From the NCBI RefSeq assembly GCF_014385435.1, contig NZ_JACSUD010000008.1, forward strand, positions 1 through 64,000: a stretch of DNA of 64,000 nt, read 5' to 3'. Positions 46,843-56,199 of this stretch are shown here, in pieces; positions within the stretch are counted from its first letter, which is position 1; every line of letters starts with the position of its first letter. Made by a program: the position numbers and the translations under genes. The notes under the pieces are model-generated. The model was given only the letters and a program-made list of their open reading frames with translations. It was not told the origin of the DNA and made no database searches. The DNA is from Alloprevotella sp. Lung230. GTDB lineage: Bacteria > Bacteroidota > Bacteroidia > Bacteroidales > Bacteroidaceae.

Positions 46843-48402
46843 TTACTTGACCATCACCTTGCGAGTGGTTCCGTCGGCCGACTTGACGATGTTCAAGCCC
46901 TTCTCCAAGTGTTGGAGACGGCGGCCGTCGATGGAGAAGTATTGCTCGGCAGCGTTCTTGTTGGTCGTAGCGTCGATGCCGGTGGTAGCAGGAAGTTGAG
47001 CCGTCATAGGTTCGCTTACATATTTCTTGTCACCTTCTTCGTAAACCATCACTACTGAAAGTTTCTTGATGGAAGTGTCGTAGAAGTGGAGGATGCGCTG
47101 GTCGTCTACAATCTTGATGTCGTCGTTCTTCTTGTCTTTATAGTTGAAAGGAATGTTGATCATATCCTGTTCCAAATAGAAGAACTTAGATTTTTCAAAC
47201 TTGAAAGGCTCTGTATTTTCGTTGATATAGACATTGTAGTACATGTTATCAGGATTGAGGTAGTTGCCATCAACATCTACATTTTTTGCATAGAAAGCCA
47301 AAGTGATGGTGGTCGTCGTATAGTCGTAGCTTGGAGTGGACGAACAGTAGTGGAGTTTGGGAGTCGCGGGCTTTCCGGCCTTTTGCTGGTAGGGAGTCAG
47401 CACGATATTCTCAAGACTTTCGAGGTCGTCTTTGGGAAGATTGGCGGCACTACTCTTTCCCATGACAATTTTGAGGATTTTGTCGGTGGTCAGCACACCT
47501 GTGGCGGCATCGATGGTAAATTCGAGACGATCGGCCACGGTTTTGTCATCACTAAAAGCGGCAGCATAAGTGTGGTATTCCGACTTGTCGCTGGAATAGC
47601 TCATGAAATCCGTCTTGACGGTTGTGCCGAGGTATTGGTTAGTGAGCATCACAGCCTTATTGCCTTCTTTGGTGAGTTTCACCCAGATGTTGGCGAGTTT
47701 AGCACTTTTGAATACCCCCTTCAAGTAGATGTCCTCGCCACTAATGGCGGCATCGATGATTCGGGGTGAGGTACCCTCTTTAGAAGTGAGGGTGTATTGC
47801 TTCTTTTCAGCAGATTCGGGCGGTGTGATGAGGGGGGTGGTGAGCGTTTCGATGGTCAAACCCCAGTCGCCATAATTACCTTCCAACACATTATTATAGG
47901 TCAAAGCCAACATTTCGTTTTTTGTCCCGACACCCAGCATTTTGAGGGTTTTACCATCCCAAGAAAATTCCATGAAGTTTTTGTCGGAAGAAACAACTTC
48001 GTACTTGTCGCTGCCGTTGTTGATCATTCGGTTGAGCATCAAGATGCGCTCTGTGTTGGCCGACTCGTCGTCATCGTCGCCACCGTAATTGTCTTTGTCA
48101 ATGGCCTGTGGCAAAACAGCCTTATAGTTGCCGTTGCTACCCTTCTCGAGTTTCAACCACGACTTGCTGTTGAGTCCTGAAAGAGGATTGTAGACATAGA
48201 TATTACCGTCCTTGCCTTCCACAATTTTGGAAACCAATCCTTCGTACTTACCGGGTTCTTTGCCAATCCATCCCTTCTTGACCCAAGAGTCGCTGGAACG
48301 ATACATGTTGTCGATGAGTTTTCCTTCGGGAGTGGTCGTCAGCTGTGCGGAAGCCGTAAGACTCATTGCCAAAGCACAAAGAGAGAGTAAAGTTTTTTTC
48401 AT
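46843..48402 (-). CDS. Secreted protein with Prevotella-type C-terminal motif
   Basis: The 519-residue product has a signal peptide (MKKTLLSLCALAMSLTASAQ), a long beta-rich body with many Lys and Asp and no recognised catalytic motif, and a C-terminus of the form YFSIDGRRLQHLEKGLNIVK followed by TRKVMVK. Such short endings are frequent in secreted Prevotella and Bacteroides proteins and resemble the end of T9SS sorting domains. It is the last gene of the five-gene minus-strand surface operon, 35 bp after the PorV/PorQ-like gene. Function unknown. Confidence 0.8.
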   Translation of the reverse strand: MKKTLLSLCALAMSLTASAQLTTTPEGKLIDNMYRSSDSWVKKGWIGKEPGKYEGLVSKIVEGKDGNIYVYNPLSGLNSKSWLKLEKGSNGNYKAVLPQAIDKDNYGGDDDDESANTERILMLNRMINNGSDKYEVVSSDKNFMEFSWDGKTLKMLGVGTKNEMLALTYNNVLEGNYGDWGLTIETLTTPLITPPESAEKKQYTLTSKEGTSPRIIDAAISGEDIYLKGVFKSAKLANIWVKLTKEGNKAVMLTNQYLGTTVKTDFMSYSSDKSEYHTYAAAFSDDKTVADRLEFTIDAATGVLTTDKILKIVMGKSSAANLPKDDLESLENIVLTPYQQKAGKPATPKLHYCSSTPSYDYTTTTITLAFYAKNVDVDGNYLNPDNMYYNVYINENTEPFKFEKSKFFYLEQDMINIPFNYKDKKNDDIKIVDDQRILHFYDTSIKKLSVVMVYEEGDKKYVSEPMTAQLPATTGIDATTNKNAAEQYFSIDGRRLQHLEKGLNIVKSADGTTRKVMVK

Positions 48403-48437
48403 AATCTGAAATGTTAGATGAAATAAATGATGTTTGA

Positions 48438-49403
48438 TTAGAAATCATATCCGAGACCAATGGTGCAATAGTTGCTGCCTTGGTCGGTCGTTTTCAACAG
48501 GTAGCCTGCGTTCAGGCGGAAGCCGTGGCATTGGATGCCTGCCCCCATCGTAAAGTGGCTGAGCTGGTGGTCGCCATATTCGTAGCCGGCACGGAGGGCT
48601 ACGCTCTTATTATAGGTGTATTCGAGTCCGCCGCCCAACATGAATACTTTAGAATCTGAGGGTTGGAAGAAGTAGCGGGTGGACAAGGCTGTCCCGACTT
48701 GGTGACGGTCGGCCACATCAACTGACAAAGCACCGCCCACAGCCACATGCGTGGGCATTGAAGCCTTGCTGCCGTTTCCGTAGTCGAGACGAGGCCCTAT
48801 GGTACCCACTTTGGCATCAAGCACGAGGTGGGCCGGCTTGTCGGCAATGGACACCGCGCGGTTCTGATAGGAAGCCCCGAGCGTGAAGGCACCACCGGTG
48901 GCATTCTTGGAAAGGTGACTGAAAATGACGCTTCCGATGGCATAGGCCGCAAAACCTTTACCCATCTGATAGGCGTAGCCCAAGTCGATGGTCCAGTCGT
49001 AGGGGAGATAGTCTTTGGTGGGATTGCCAAGCAAGTCAAATCCTTTCAACTTCAATCCGCCGGCATAGCGGAAACCGGCAAATGCAGCATGGCGCGCGGC
49101 CAAGCGGTAGCCCACAGTAGCGGTGTAGAGGCCGAAGGTGCCGTCAATGCCTGTTTCTTTGGCATAGAGGGAGGCAGCAACATCGCTCGTCAGTTTCTTG
49201 TCTGTGGTCAAGAAAGCAGAAGGGTTGTTGTAGAGGTACAGGCCTTCGGCCGCTGCCGAGGCGTTGCCCATAGCCGCAGTCCGTGCATCGGGATTTGCCG
49301 TGAAGATGGAGAGGTTCTGCCCTTGGGCATCAACCTGCACAGCACCTAAAAGTACTGCACCGGCGATAAGGAGGATATGTTTTAGGTTCATTTTTTTGGC
49401 CAT
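48438..49403 (-). CDS. PorV/PorQ family outer membrane protein
   Basis: The 321-residue product has an N-terminal signal peptide (about MNLKHILLIAGAVLLGAVQVDAQ), then TANPDARTAAMGNASAAAEG and LYLYNNPSAF, the start typical of the PorV/PorQ family of FadL-like barrels. PorV shuttles T9SS cargo and PorQ belongs to the attachment complex; the length (321) is nearer to PorQ, the DARTAAMG start nearer to PorV. The C-terminal GLGYDF with a final Phe suits BAM-dependent insertion. ATG at 49403 overlaps the protease stop codon as TAATG, so translation is probably coupled; ATG 49391 is an alternative. The link to a T9SS-type protease suggests a dedicated helper. Confidence 0.8.
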   Translation of the reverse strand: MAKKMNLKHILLIAGAVLLGAVQVDAQGQNLSIFTANPDARTAAMGNASAAAEGLYLYNNPSAFLTTDKKLTSDVAASLYAKETGIDGTFGLYTATVGYRLAARHAAFAGFRYAGGLKLKGFDLLGNPTKDYLPYDWTIDLGYAYQMGKGFAAYAIGSVIFSHLSKNATGGAFTLGASYQNRAVSIADKPAHLVLDAKVGTIGPRLDYGNGSKASMPTHVAVGGALSVDVADRHQVGTALSTRYFFQPSDSKVFMLGGGLEYTYNKSVALRAGYEYGDHQLSHFTMGAGIQCHGFRLNAGYLLKTTDQGSNYCTIGLGYDF

Positions 49404-52168
49404 TATCGTTTGATGAACATCTGGGTGTGCTTGCCCTTATTGGTATGTACCGTAAGTTTGTAAGTTCCCGGAGACAATTTAGAAAGGTTGAGCGTGGCTA
49501 CATGATTTTTGTCGGGCGTTGCAGTAGCAGTCATCACGCGCTCGCCTACGGTGGAAGTAATCAAGAACTCAGCCTGCTGCACTTCGGGATTGAGCAAAGC
49601 GTTGATGTCTCTCTTCACCGGAATGGGATAGACGGCATAAACCGGAGCCGACTTCTTTTCGACCACACGGACTTGGAAAGAACCGTCGGAGGCCGTCTGT
49701 CGGCCATCTGAGGCAGAGACGTTGATGCGGGTGATGCCCTTGGCGAGGGGTTTCAGTTGCAGATGGTCATTGCTGACGGCGACCGTGGCAATGCTACTGT
49801 TGGTGGCTTGTGCCTTATAAGTCAGCGTGCTGCGACCACTATGCGCATAGTGTCCCTGCAAAGGCAGCGTCACCACACCCTCATCCAAGCCGATGATATA
49901 GTCGTCGAAGGGCTTCTCCAGGCGAGGTGGGAGATAGGGGAGAATCTTAAAGGTGAACGCCTTCTCCACACTTGCCCCCAAATCGTCGGAGATCACAAAC
50001 GTACAGGTGTAAGTGCCGGCTGCCAGCACCGGCACAAGGCGCACGGTCACGGTGTTGCCCTTCACGGTGTAAGACACTCCTTTGGTCTCGCCGACGGCCT
50101 TGACGTCCCAGTTGTGTCCATCGGCATCGGCCACTTGGAAAGTGAAGGTTTTGTTGTCGTCCTCGCTCACTTCCATCACGCCTTCGGGGAAGTCAGTGGC
50201 CTCGGGAGCGTGGTTGAGTTTGGTCGTGCATTTCTGAATGGCCGGGACGGAAAGATGTCCCCAACGGTCTACGGCAACCACGGCAACACTATATATATGG
50301 TTGTCTTTGAGCCCTTCAAAAGTATATTTCAGCGTTTCGCCCAAACGATGGCCCATACCGTTGATTTCGGTGTAGTTCATGTTTTGGAGCTGGTCGGCCG
50401 TGAGTTCGTTGGAACTGATGTAGAGGCGATAGAAAGCCGCGGTCTGGTCCTCGTCCTTCGCAATGTTCCATTCGGCAGTGATGTCCACAAAGTCGGGGGT
50501 GAGAGTGAGGGCTCCCACCTTTTCGGGCGCAATTTTAGTGTCGGTCTCAAAAGCCGCCTCAGCATCGATGTAGCCTCTTCCTAACTTGGCTTTGTAGGTC
50601 GGATTTTGTTCGTCGATGTTGTAAGGCCGATAGGCAGTAATCAGACGCGATTTCAACTCTTCGTTAGTGAAGCCCTGCCGCCCGAAGTAGGAAGCGATAA
50701 GGGCCGCAATGCCCGAAACGTGGGGACAAGCCATTGACGTTCCTTGCATGAAGGCATAGCCCGAAGCGACTTTGCTCTTCGGCACAGTGCTCAACACACC
50801 GGCTTCCGTCCCGAAGCGGTCTTGGTCGCCACCCGGGGCCATGATGGTCAGCCACTTGCCATAGTTGCTGTAACTGGCCTTGGTGAAATCCCAAGCCATG
50901 GCCGACACCGATACCGTGGGCGCATAGCAAGCCGGATAGGCCGAAAACTCTTTGTTTTCATTGCCGGCAGCAAAGATGACCACACCGCCTTTCATCGGAG
51001 AGTCTGCACGTTGCTGTCCCGTGGCATCACAGCCCGCCATCTTGATGAAATAGTCGATGGATTCTTTGAGCAATTGGGGCATTTCCGTGACACCGGATGT
51101 AGAAGAATATCCCCAAGAGTTCTGGCAGATGACGGCTCCATTGTCGGCGGCATATTTGATGGCAGCGGCGGCATCTCCTTGTTCGGTCTTCTTTCGGAAG
51201 ATTTGGCAACTCATCAGGCGCACACCGCTATCAGCCGTGCCGTTGCCACCGGCCACACCGGCCACACCCTTTCCGTTGTTGTTGCGTGCACCGACCGTGC
51301 CGGCCACGTGGGTGCCGTGTCCTTCATCATCGGGCTCGATTTTGCCCCCGACCACGTCTTTGGCTTCCACAAAGTTATAGCCATAGACATCGTCGACAAA
51401 TCCGTTGCCGTCGTCATCGACATTGGGCTGTCCGTTCTTTTCCTTTTCGTTGATGTAGAGATTGTCCACCAAGTCTTCGTGGGTCGTGTCAATACCGCCA
51501 TCGACAATGGCCACAATGACCGACTTCTTGCCGGTAGTGTACTTCTCCCACACGGGTTTGACGTTGCAGTCGGCTCCTTTGACGGCACGTGCATTGACCG
51601 AGCCGTCATTATAATAGTGCCACTGCTTGGCCAAAAGAGGGTCGTCAAAACCGCCGGGAGCCGCCTTTCGGGGTGCACTGCTTGTCGTCGCATCGGCATA
51701 GGACTTTACCATCGTTGCGGGGCGCACCATGGGGAGGACGCGCTCTGCACACTCTACGCCCTTCACCTTGTTGAACTGTTGCAACACCGTTGCCACATCT
51801 TTACTCTCGTCGAAATAGAGGGTGTACCAGCGGTCGAGACCTTCGGCCACCGTTCGGGCTTCATAGATGCCTGCGGGCTTGAAGACTCTTTCCATCTTGT
51901 AGGCCGAAGCATATTGCAGGGCCGAGGCCATGGCCGATGGCACACTCTGCATCTCTACGTTGCCGCTGCGGGTGGTGGATATCGTTTGCTGAGCGCTCGC
52001 TGCGAGCTTCAGATGAATGCAGCCTTTCACGGCAAAAATATCCTTGTCAAGGCTCACGGAGCGTGTGTTGGCGTGAGTGGCTTCCATCTCCAAGTTGTCT
52101 TGACACGATGTTGCGAGCATCAGACCGGAGAGGACACACGCCGATAGGTATATGGTTGTTTTTCTCAT
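49403..52168 (-). CDS. Subtilisin-like (S8) protease with lipobox and T9SS sorting domain
   Basis: The 921-residue protein has an N-terminal lipoprotein signal (MRKTTIYLSACVLSGLMLATSC), a propeptide-like region to about 190, and an S8 protease domain. The catalytic triad is intact: Asp in VAIVDGGIDTTHEDL (about 223), His in GHGTHVAGTV (about 288) and Ser in GTSMACPHVSG (about 478). Fibronectin III-like and cadherin-like domains follow (residues about 540-840). The last 80 residues fit a T9SS type A sorting domain (VYPIPVKRDINALLNPE to LSKLSPGTYKLTVHT). It probably degrades or matures proteins at the cell surface. The stop overlaps the next start as TAATG. Confidence 0.9.
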   Translation of the reverse strand: MRKTTIYLSACVLSGLMLATSCQDNLEMEATHANTRSVSLDKDIFAVKGCIHLKLAASAQQTISTTRSGNVEMQSVPSAMASALQYASAYKMERVFKPAGIYEARTVAEGLDRWYTLYFDESKDVATVLQQFNKVKGVECAERVLPMVRPATMVKSYADATTSSAPRKAAPGGFDDPLLAKQWHYYNDGSVNARAVKGADCNVKPVWEKYTTGKKSVIVAIVDGGIDTTHEDLVDNLYINEKEKNGQPNVDDDGNGFVDDVYGYNFVEAKDVVGGKIEPDDEGHGTHVAGTVGARNNNGKGVAGVAGGNGTADSGVRLMSCQIFRKKTEQGDAAAAIKYAADNGAVICQNSWGYSSTSGVTEMPQLLKESIDYFIKMAGCDATGQQRADSPMKGGVVIFAAGNENKEFSAYPACYAPTVSVSAMAWDFTKASYSNYGKWLTIMAPGGDQDRFGTEAGVLSTVPKSKVASGYAFMQGTSMACPHVSGIAALIASYFGRQGFTNEELKSRLITAYRPYNIDEQNPTYKAKLGRGYIDAEAAFETDTKIAPEKVGALTLTPDFVDITAEWNIAKDEDQTAAFYRLYISSNELTADQLQNMNYTEINGMGHRLGETLKYTFEGLKDNHIYSVAVVAVDRWGHLSVPAIQKCTTKLNHAPEATDFPEGVMEVSEDDNKTFTFQVADADGHNWDVKAVGETKGVSYTVKGNTVTVRLVPVLAAGTYTCTFVISDDLGASVEKAFTFKILPYLPPRLEKPFDDYIIGLDEGVVTLPLQGHYAHSGRSTLTYKAQATNSSIATVAVSNDHLQLKPLAKGITRINVSASDGRQTASDGSFQVRVVEKKSAPVYAVYPIPVKRDINALLNPEVQQAEFLITSTVGERVMTATATPDKNHVATLNLSKLSPGTYKLTVHTNKGKHTQMFIKR

Positions 52169-52179
52169 GGTTGTTTATT

Positions 52180-53790
52180 TCAACGTGATTGGCTGGGATT
52201 GTGTTTCTTCAGCAGGCGTTCCACCTTTGCCATCCTTTCCTGCTTACTTCCTTCAAACACAGAGGGCTTGTAAAGTACGCTCATCTGCATGACCGGCTGT
52301 CCGTTGTTGACATCGGAAAACTTACCGCCGGAAATGGCCAAAGTCAGAAAATCAGAGCGCCGAGCATAGACATGGTGCTGTCCACTATAACCGACAAACT
52401 CAAAGTTGTGGGAAGTGAGGAGTCGGTCAAACTCACGAGTGATGGACCATTCTCTGCCGTGTTGCCATATCCCTAAATTCGGGCGGCTAAAACTCATACT
52501 ATATTGTTCGACACTTCCCAGCATGCCTTGAGGGGCAGGCTTCTCTCCACCACGTGTGTAGAAGTAGTAAGTGCGCGCCACCAACGTTGGGTCGGTCGTT
52601 TTGTAAACGATGGCTTCGATTTCCCGGTTTTTGGAAATCTGCCGTTGCGTCTCTTCACTGTTTTGCAGTTTTTCGTAGGATTCAACAGCGGCTATCTTCT
52701 GGTCGGCTTTGTTCAGGAGTTCCAACGGACCCAAATCGAGACTTTTGAACGTTTCATAGTCGCGGTCCTGCACGTGCATCTGATTGAAGAACAAGACAAC
52801 ACTGTTGTTGTTTTCCAAGATGTCGACGTCCATGGTGAAAAGTTCTTTCTCATTGACATAGTGATTGGGGTCTTTCTCGTCCCGTACATAGCCGTTGGCT
52901 TTCAGAAAATCTTGGAAAGCCGGCGACTTTACTGCATCAACCCCTTCCTTAACGAGCGAACGTGTATAGATGCGGGTAGGCGTGAAGTGCTGCGTATCAT
53001 GAACATAAACAACGTCTTTGAACAAGGGCGAAGGTGTTTTGAAGAAATAGCTCTCTTCATATATTCCGTTTGTTGTGTCCGGAGCACCATATTCTTTAAG
53101 TAGGCTGCCTCGGCGATGCTCAAAATCCATCATCTTATGAAGACTGAAAGGGTTGCCCGGATTGCAAGCCAAGATGAAGGTGGAGATGCCCGGCTGCTTG
53201 ACCACGATATTGTGGGTCTTGCCGCCCAAGGAGAGGGTGAGGCTCAAGTTTCTTTCCGCCACACTATGATTGGGCTTGGCCATTAACTTCAAGCCATGCT
53301 TTTTCTTGACCACTTGCAACCATTCGGGCTGCTGATACTCCAAGAGTTCGTAGGCACTGCTTTCGACATTGACATCTACGGTCGTCGTGCCGCCTGCTTG
53401 GGGCAAAACCACTTCCCCACGAGCAAGATCCAACGCAAGGTCGGCAGCACTCTGCTTGACCACAACCTTCCGAACGGCCAGCCCAGCATCTACAAGGATA
53501 TAGCTGTTTCTTTCCAAACCGGTCTTGTTGGCATCGACCTGCACGGAGATTTCGTTGCCACTTTGGCGGAGGTGAATCCACGCCTTAGGGGTCGTGGCTA
53601 TCCATTCTTTGCTGTTGGTGCTCACCGTCAGGGTTTGCTCACCGAGTTGGTTGGAAAAGGAGATTTCCTGTGCAGAGACCGTCAACTGCGGTTGTTCAAA
53701 CACGTCGTTGTCGGCACATCCCGCCACGATAGCCAAAACCATAGTCGTCAGGGAGAGTCGCAACCACTGATATAATTTTATGATAGACAT
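52180..53790 (-). CDS. BACON-domain lipoprotein 2
   Basis: The 536-residue product has a lipoprotein signal (lipobox VAGC, in MVLAIVAGCADNDVFEQP). Two or three BACON-like modules follow: ISFSNQLGEQTLTVSTNSKE with WIATTPKAWIHL, then VVLPQAGGTTTVDVNVESSA with QPEWLQVVKKKHG, and a closing VVKQPG strand at about 200. The remaining 330 residues are a domain I do not recognise, shared with the neighbouring paralogue (NPGNPFSLHKMMDFEHRRGS). ATG at 53790 (MSIIKLYQWLRL) is chosen over an upstream codon. It precedes the protease by 11 bp and so is co-transcribed with it. Confidence 0.85.
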   Translation of the reverse strand: MSIIKLYQWLRLSLTTMVLAIVAGCADNDVFEQPQLTVSAQEISFSNQLGEQTLTVSTNSKEWIATTPKAWIHLRQSGNEISVQVDANKTGLERNSYILVDAGLAVRKVVVKQSAADLALDLARGEVVLPQAGGTTTVDVNVESSAYELLEYQQPEWLQVVKKKHGLKLMAKPNHSVAERNLSLTLSLGGKTHNIVVKQPGISTFILACNPGNPFSLHKMMDFEHRRGSLLKEYGAPDTTNGIYEESYFFKTPSPLFKDVVYVHDTQHFTPTRIYTRSLVKEGVDAVKSPAFQDFLKANGYVRDEKDPNHYVNEKELFTMDVDILENNNSVVLFFNQMHVQDRDYETFKSLDLGPLELLNKADQKIAAVESYEKLQNSEETQRQISKNREIEAIVYKTTDPTLVARTYYFYTRGGEKPAPQGMLGSVEQYSMSFSRPNLGIWQHGREWSITREFDRLLTSHNFEFVGYSGQHHVYARRSDFLTLAISGGKFSDVNNGQPVMQMSVLYKPSVFEGSKQERMAKVERLLKKHNPSQSR

Positions 53791-53827
53791 ATCGGATAAA
53801 GAATTAAGTAAAGGTACAATCACTTGA

Positions 53828-55447
53828 CTACAATTTCAAAGCCTTCTTGGCGGCCAAGAAGTTTTTGACCATCCGATTTTGAGCCTCTACGGCTTTACGG
53901 CCTGCACCCGACACAGAAGCATCATAGTTGTAGAGCAAAGCGAGAACCGGCACATTGTTGTCCACGACGCAGGTCACCGCAATGACCAAGTGGTCGCGCT
54001 CACGCACAAAGAAGTGATTGTTGCCCGAAGAGCGGAGGAAAGAGAAACCTTCTTCTCCCAATTTCTTGGCAATCTCTTGCGTGTAGAGCCATTTGTTTCC
54101 ATACTTCCACACGCCGAGGCCCGTGTCTTTGAAAAGTAGTGCGCCAATCTGCACACTTCCCAACTTGGCAGGAGCTTTCCCATCCTTGTCAGTGGTATAG
54201 AAGATGTGGATGCGTCCGTAAGCCGCTTCGGCATCGGAAGTCTTTTTCAGCGTATACTGGATTTGCGACACCTCCGTGTTCTTCGTCTCGTTCATGGTGC
54301 GCTCTTCTTCTTGGCTTCCTGCCTGCTTCTCGTAGTCCTCCACTTGCGCCAACTTCACCTTGTCAGATTGCAGGAGTTCGAGCGGATAGTAAGGGATTTT
54401 GTCGAAAGTCTTGTAGGTGCCCACCTGCTTGACAATGGGTGTGAAAGTCAGGTTGACGCCCTCATTGTTGGCCTTTTCGGAGATGTAGATTTTCAGCGAC
54501 AGCAGTTCCTTTTCGTTGCGGTATTCCTTGTTCGATTCAGAATTGCTGCGCACATAGCCGTTGTCGGTGAGAAATTTCTCAAACGCCTTGTCCTTGACAG
54601 CGGCAATGGCTTTGTTGCCGTCGCCGATGGTGATGATTTGCGAAGGGGTGATGCCGTCGGGACTGCAATACTGCATCAGCGTGAATATAGGAGAAGCTGT
54701 AATGAAAGTATACGTTTCCTCAATACTATAAGCCGGCATGGCCGACTGATATTCGCGTAGGTAACTGCCACGTCCAAGTTCAAATTCCATGATTTTGTGC
54801 ACATCCTGCGGTGCACCGGGATTGATGGGGAGAAGATAGCGTTGGATGCCCGACTGCGACACGACAATCTCACGCGTCACGTTGCCACTCTTGGCATAGA
54901 GTTTCACTTCGCGCTTTTGGTAGGTGTCGTTGCGTTCGGCCACTAATTTCACCTCTTCTTCCGAGGGGATGACTTTGAGCCAGTCGACCTCTTCGCTCGG
55001 GGTCACGGTATAAGCCGATGAATTGGTGGTGATGTCCACCGTCTTTTCGCCTCCCATCTGCGGGAGATAGATTTCGCCCGGGATGACGTCCAGCGTCACG
55101 TCTGCCGCACTCTGCTTGACTTCGATTTTTCCAGCAGCCCCATTGGCATTGACGAGGACATAGCTTGTGCGCTCCGTTCCCTTCTTGTTTTCTCCCACCT
55201 TCACTTTGAGCAGGTTGCCTTCTTGCACGAGCGAGAGCCATTCGCCTTCTTGGGGAGAGGATGCCACCCAACTGCTTTGGTTGGTGGTGACGCTGATGTT
55301 TCTTTCGCTGACGCCTTTGTCAAACGTCACTTGATTTTCCGAAAGCACCAACGTAGGCAACTCAAATTCGTCTTCCTTTGCACAAGAGGAGAGGCAAAGC
55401 AGGATTCCCCCTAAAAGAAGGGAGAAAAAGGTCTTTTGTAGATACAT
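53828..55447 (-). CDS. BACON-domain lipoprotein 1, paralogue of its neighbour
   Basis: The 539-residue product starts with a lipoprotein signal (MYLQKTFFSLLLGGILLCLSSC). BACON-like modules follow (WVASSPQEGEWLSLVQEGN; SYVLVNANGAAGKIEVKQSA; IYLPQMGGEKTVDITTNSSA), then the same unknown C-terminal domain as in the next gene (NPGAPQDVHKIMEFELGRGS). ATG at 55447 is chosen; the upstream in-frame sequence is a translation of the repeat cluster. It is the first gene of the operon, 37 bp before its paralogue, and the two probably arose by tandem duplication. BACON domains suggest binding at the cell surface. Confidence 0.85.
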   Translation of the reverse strand: MYLQKTFFSLLLGGILLCLSSCAKEDEFELPTLVLSENQVTFDKGVSERNISVTTNQSSWVASSPQEGEWLSLVQEGNLLKVKVGENKKGTERTSYVLVNANGAAGKIEVKQSAADVTLDVIPGEIYLPQMGGEKTVDITTNSSAYTVTPSEEVDWLKVIPSEEEVKLVAERNDTYQKREVKLYAKSGNVTREIVVSQSGIQRYLLPINPGAPQDVHKIMEFELGRGSYLREYQSAMPAYSIEETYTFITASPIFTLMQYCSPDGITPSQIITIGDGNKAIAAVKDKAFEKFLTDNGYVRSNSESNKEYRNEKELLSLKIYISEKANNEGVNLTFTPIVKQVGTYKTFDKIPYYPLELLQSDKVKLAQVEDYEKQAGSQEEERTMNETKNTEVSQIQYTLKKTSDAEAAYGRIHIFYTTDKDGKAPAKLGSVQIGALLFKDTGLGVWKYGNKWLYTQEIAKKLGEEGFSFLRSSGNNHFFVRERDHLVIAVTCVVDNNVPVLALLYNYDASVSGAGRKAVEAQNRMVKNFLAAKKALKL

Positions 55448-55534
55448 ACTTTTGAAAGTTGTTTTATAAATTGATATTGGTCTGATTTTTTTGTGGAATG
55501 CTTTTTTCTGATATTCAAAATCCGACAGCTTTTT

Positions 55535-55970
55535 TTTCCGATAGGCGTCCCCTTCGGGGGCGTTCTCTGCAGTATTGGGCTTTCCGTAGGTTCGTCGGGC
55601 TGTGCCCTCCTCGCCTACGGTTAATAAAAGACACCCCCTTCGGGGGCAACCCTGCGGCATCGGGATTACTCTCCTCCCCTGCGGTGTAGAGGTCGTACCT
55701 GTCGCTACTTCCGTCCCCGAAGAGGTCTTCTCTCAATAGCCGTAAGTGAGGAGGACGAAGGGCGACGAGCCTACGGGACACAAGTGCACAGCGGAGCATC
55801 CTTGAAAGGGGCGAATATCGCAGGACGGTTGTCACGTAATGAACCGCGGGGCAGTCCCCGAAGGGGGCTTCTCTCAATAACCGTAGGTGAGGAGGACGAA
55901 AGGCGACGAACCTACGGAACACAAGTGCACAGCGGAGCGTCCCCGAAGGGGGCGAATATCGGGTGAACTA
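55535..55970. repeat. Cluster of CCGTAGG-family hairpin repeats
   Basis: Within the 808-bp gap between the BACON operon and the next minus-strand gene there are at least three partial copies. At 55540-55730: GGCGTCCCCTTCGGGGGCGT, a CCGTAGG..CCTACGG hairpin, CACCCCCTTCGGGGG and the TGCGGTGTAGAGGTCG block also seen at 13130. At 55740-55820 and 55865-55970 are inverted copies (GAGGAGGACGAA, CCTACGG, ACACAAGTGCACAGCGGAGC, GGGGCGAATATCG). No protein is likely here. Confidence 0.75.
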
Positions 55971-56048
55971 TCGGCGTTCCAAACGTAAATATGAGATAGA
56001 AAGTAGCCCAAAAGCCAAGTTCATTGCTCGCAACCTTAAATAACGATG

Positions 56049-56080
56049 CAAAATTACATTCTTCTTATTGATGCGACAAT
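56049..56080 (-). promoter_or_regulatory. Possible promoter of the BACON-protease operon
   Basis: On the minus strand, ATTG (56080-56077), a 20-bp spacer and TAATTTTG (56056-56049) resemble the Bacteroidetes consensus. If used, it gives a leader of about 595 nt that runs through the hairpin repeats. No better candidate lies closer to the start. Confidence 0.35.
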
Positions 56081-56199
56081 ACCTATTTTTAGGTAAATTA
56101 AAGCAGATTGTCAGAAGAAAAGAAGAAAAGTTGCATTTCTATTGGATATGATGAGTAAATGGGTAAGAGTAGACAAGTATATACCCACCAGTACATAAA

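Noticed and set aside
55448-55660. A 71-codon extension of BACON lipoprotein 1
   Set aside because: It is a translation of the dispersed hairpin repeats. The lipoprotein signal begins at 55447.
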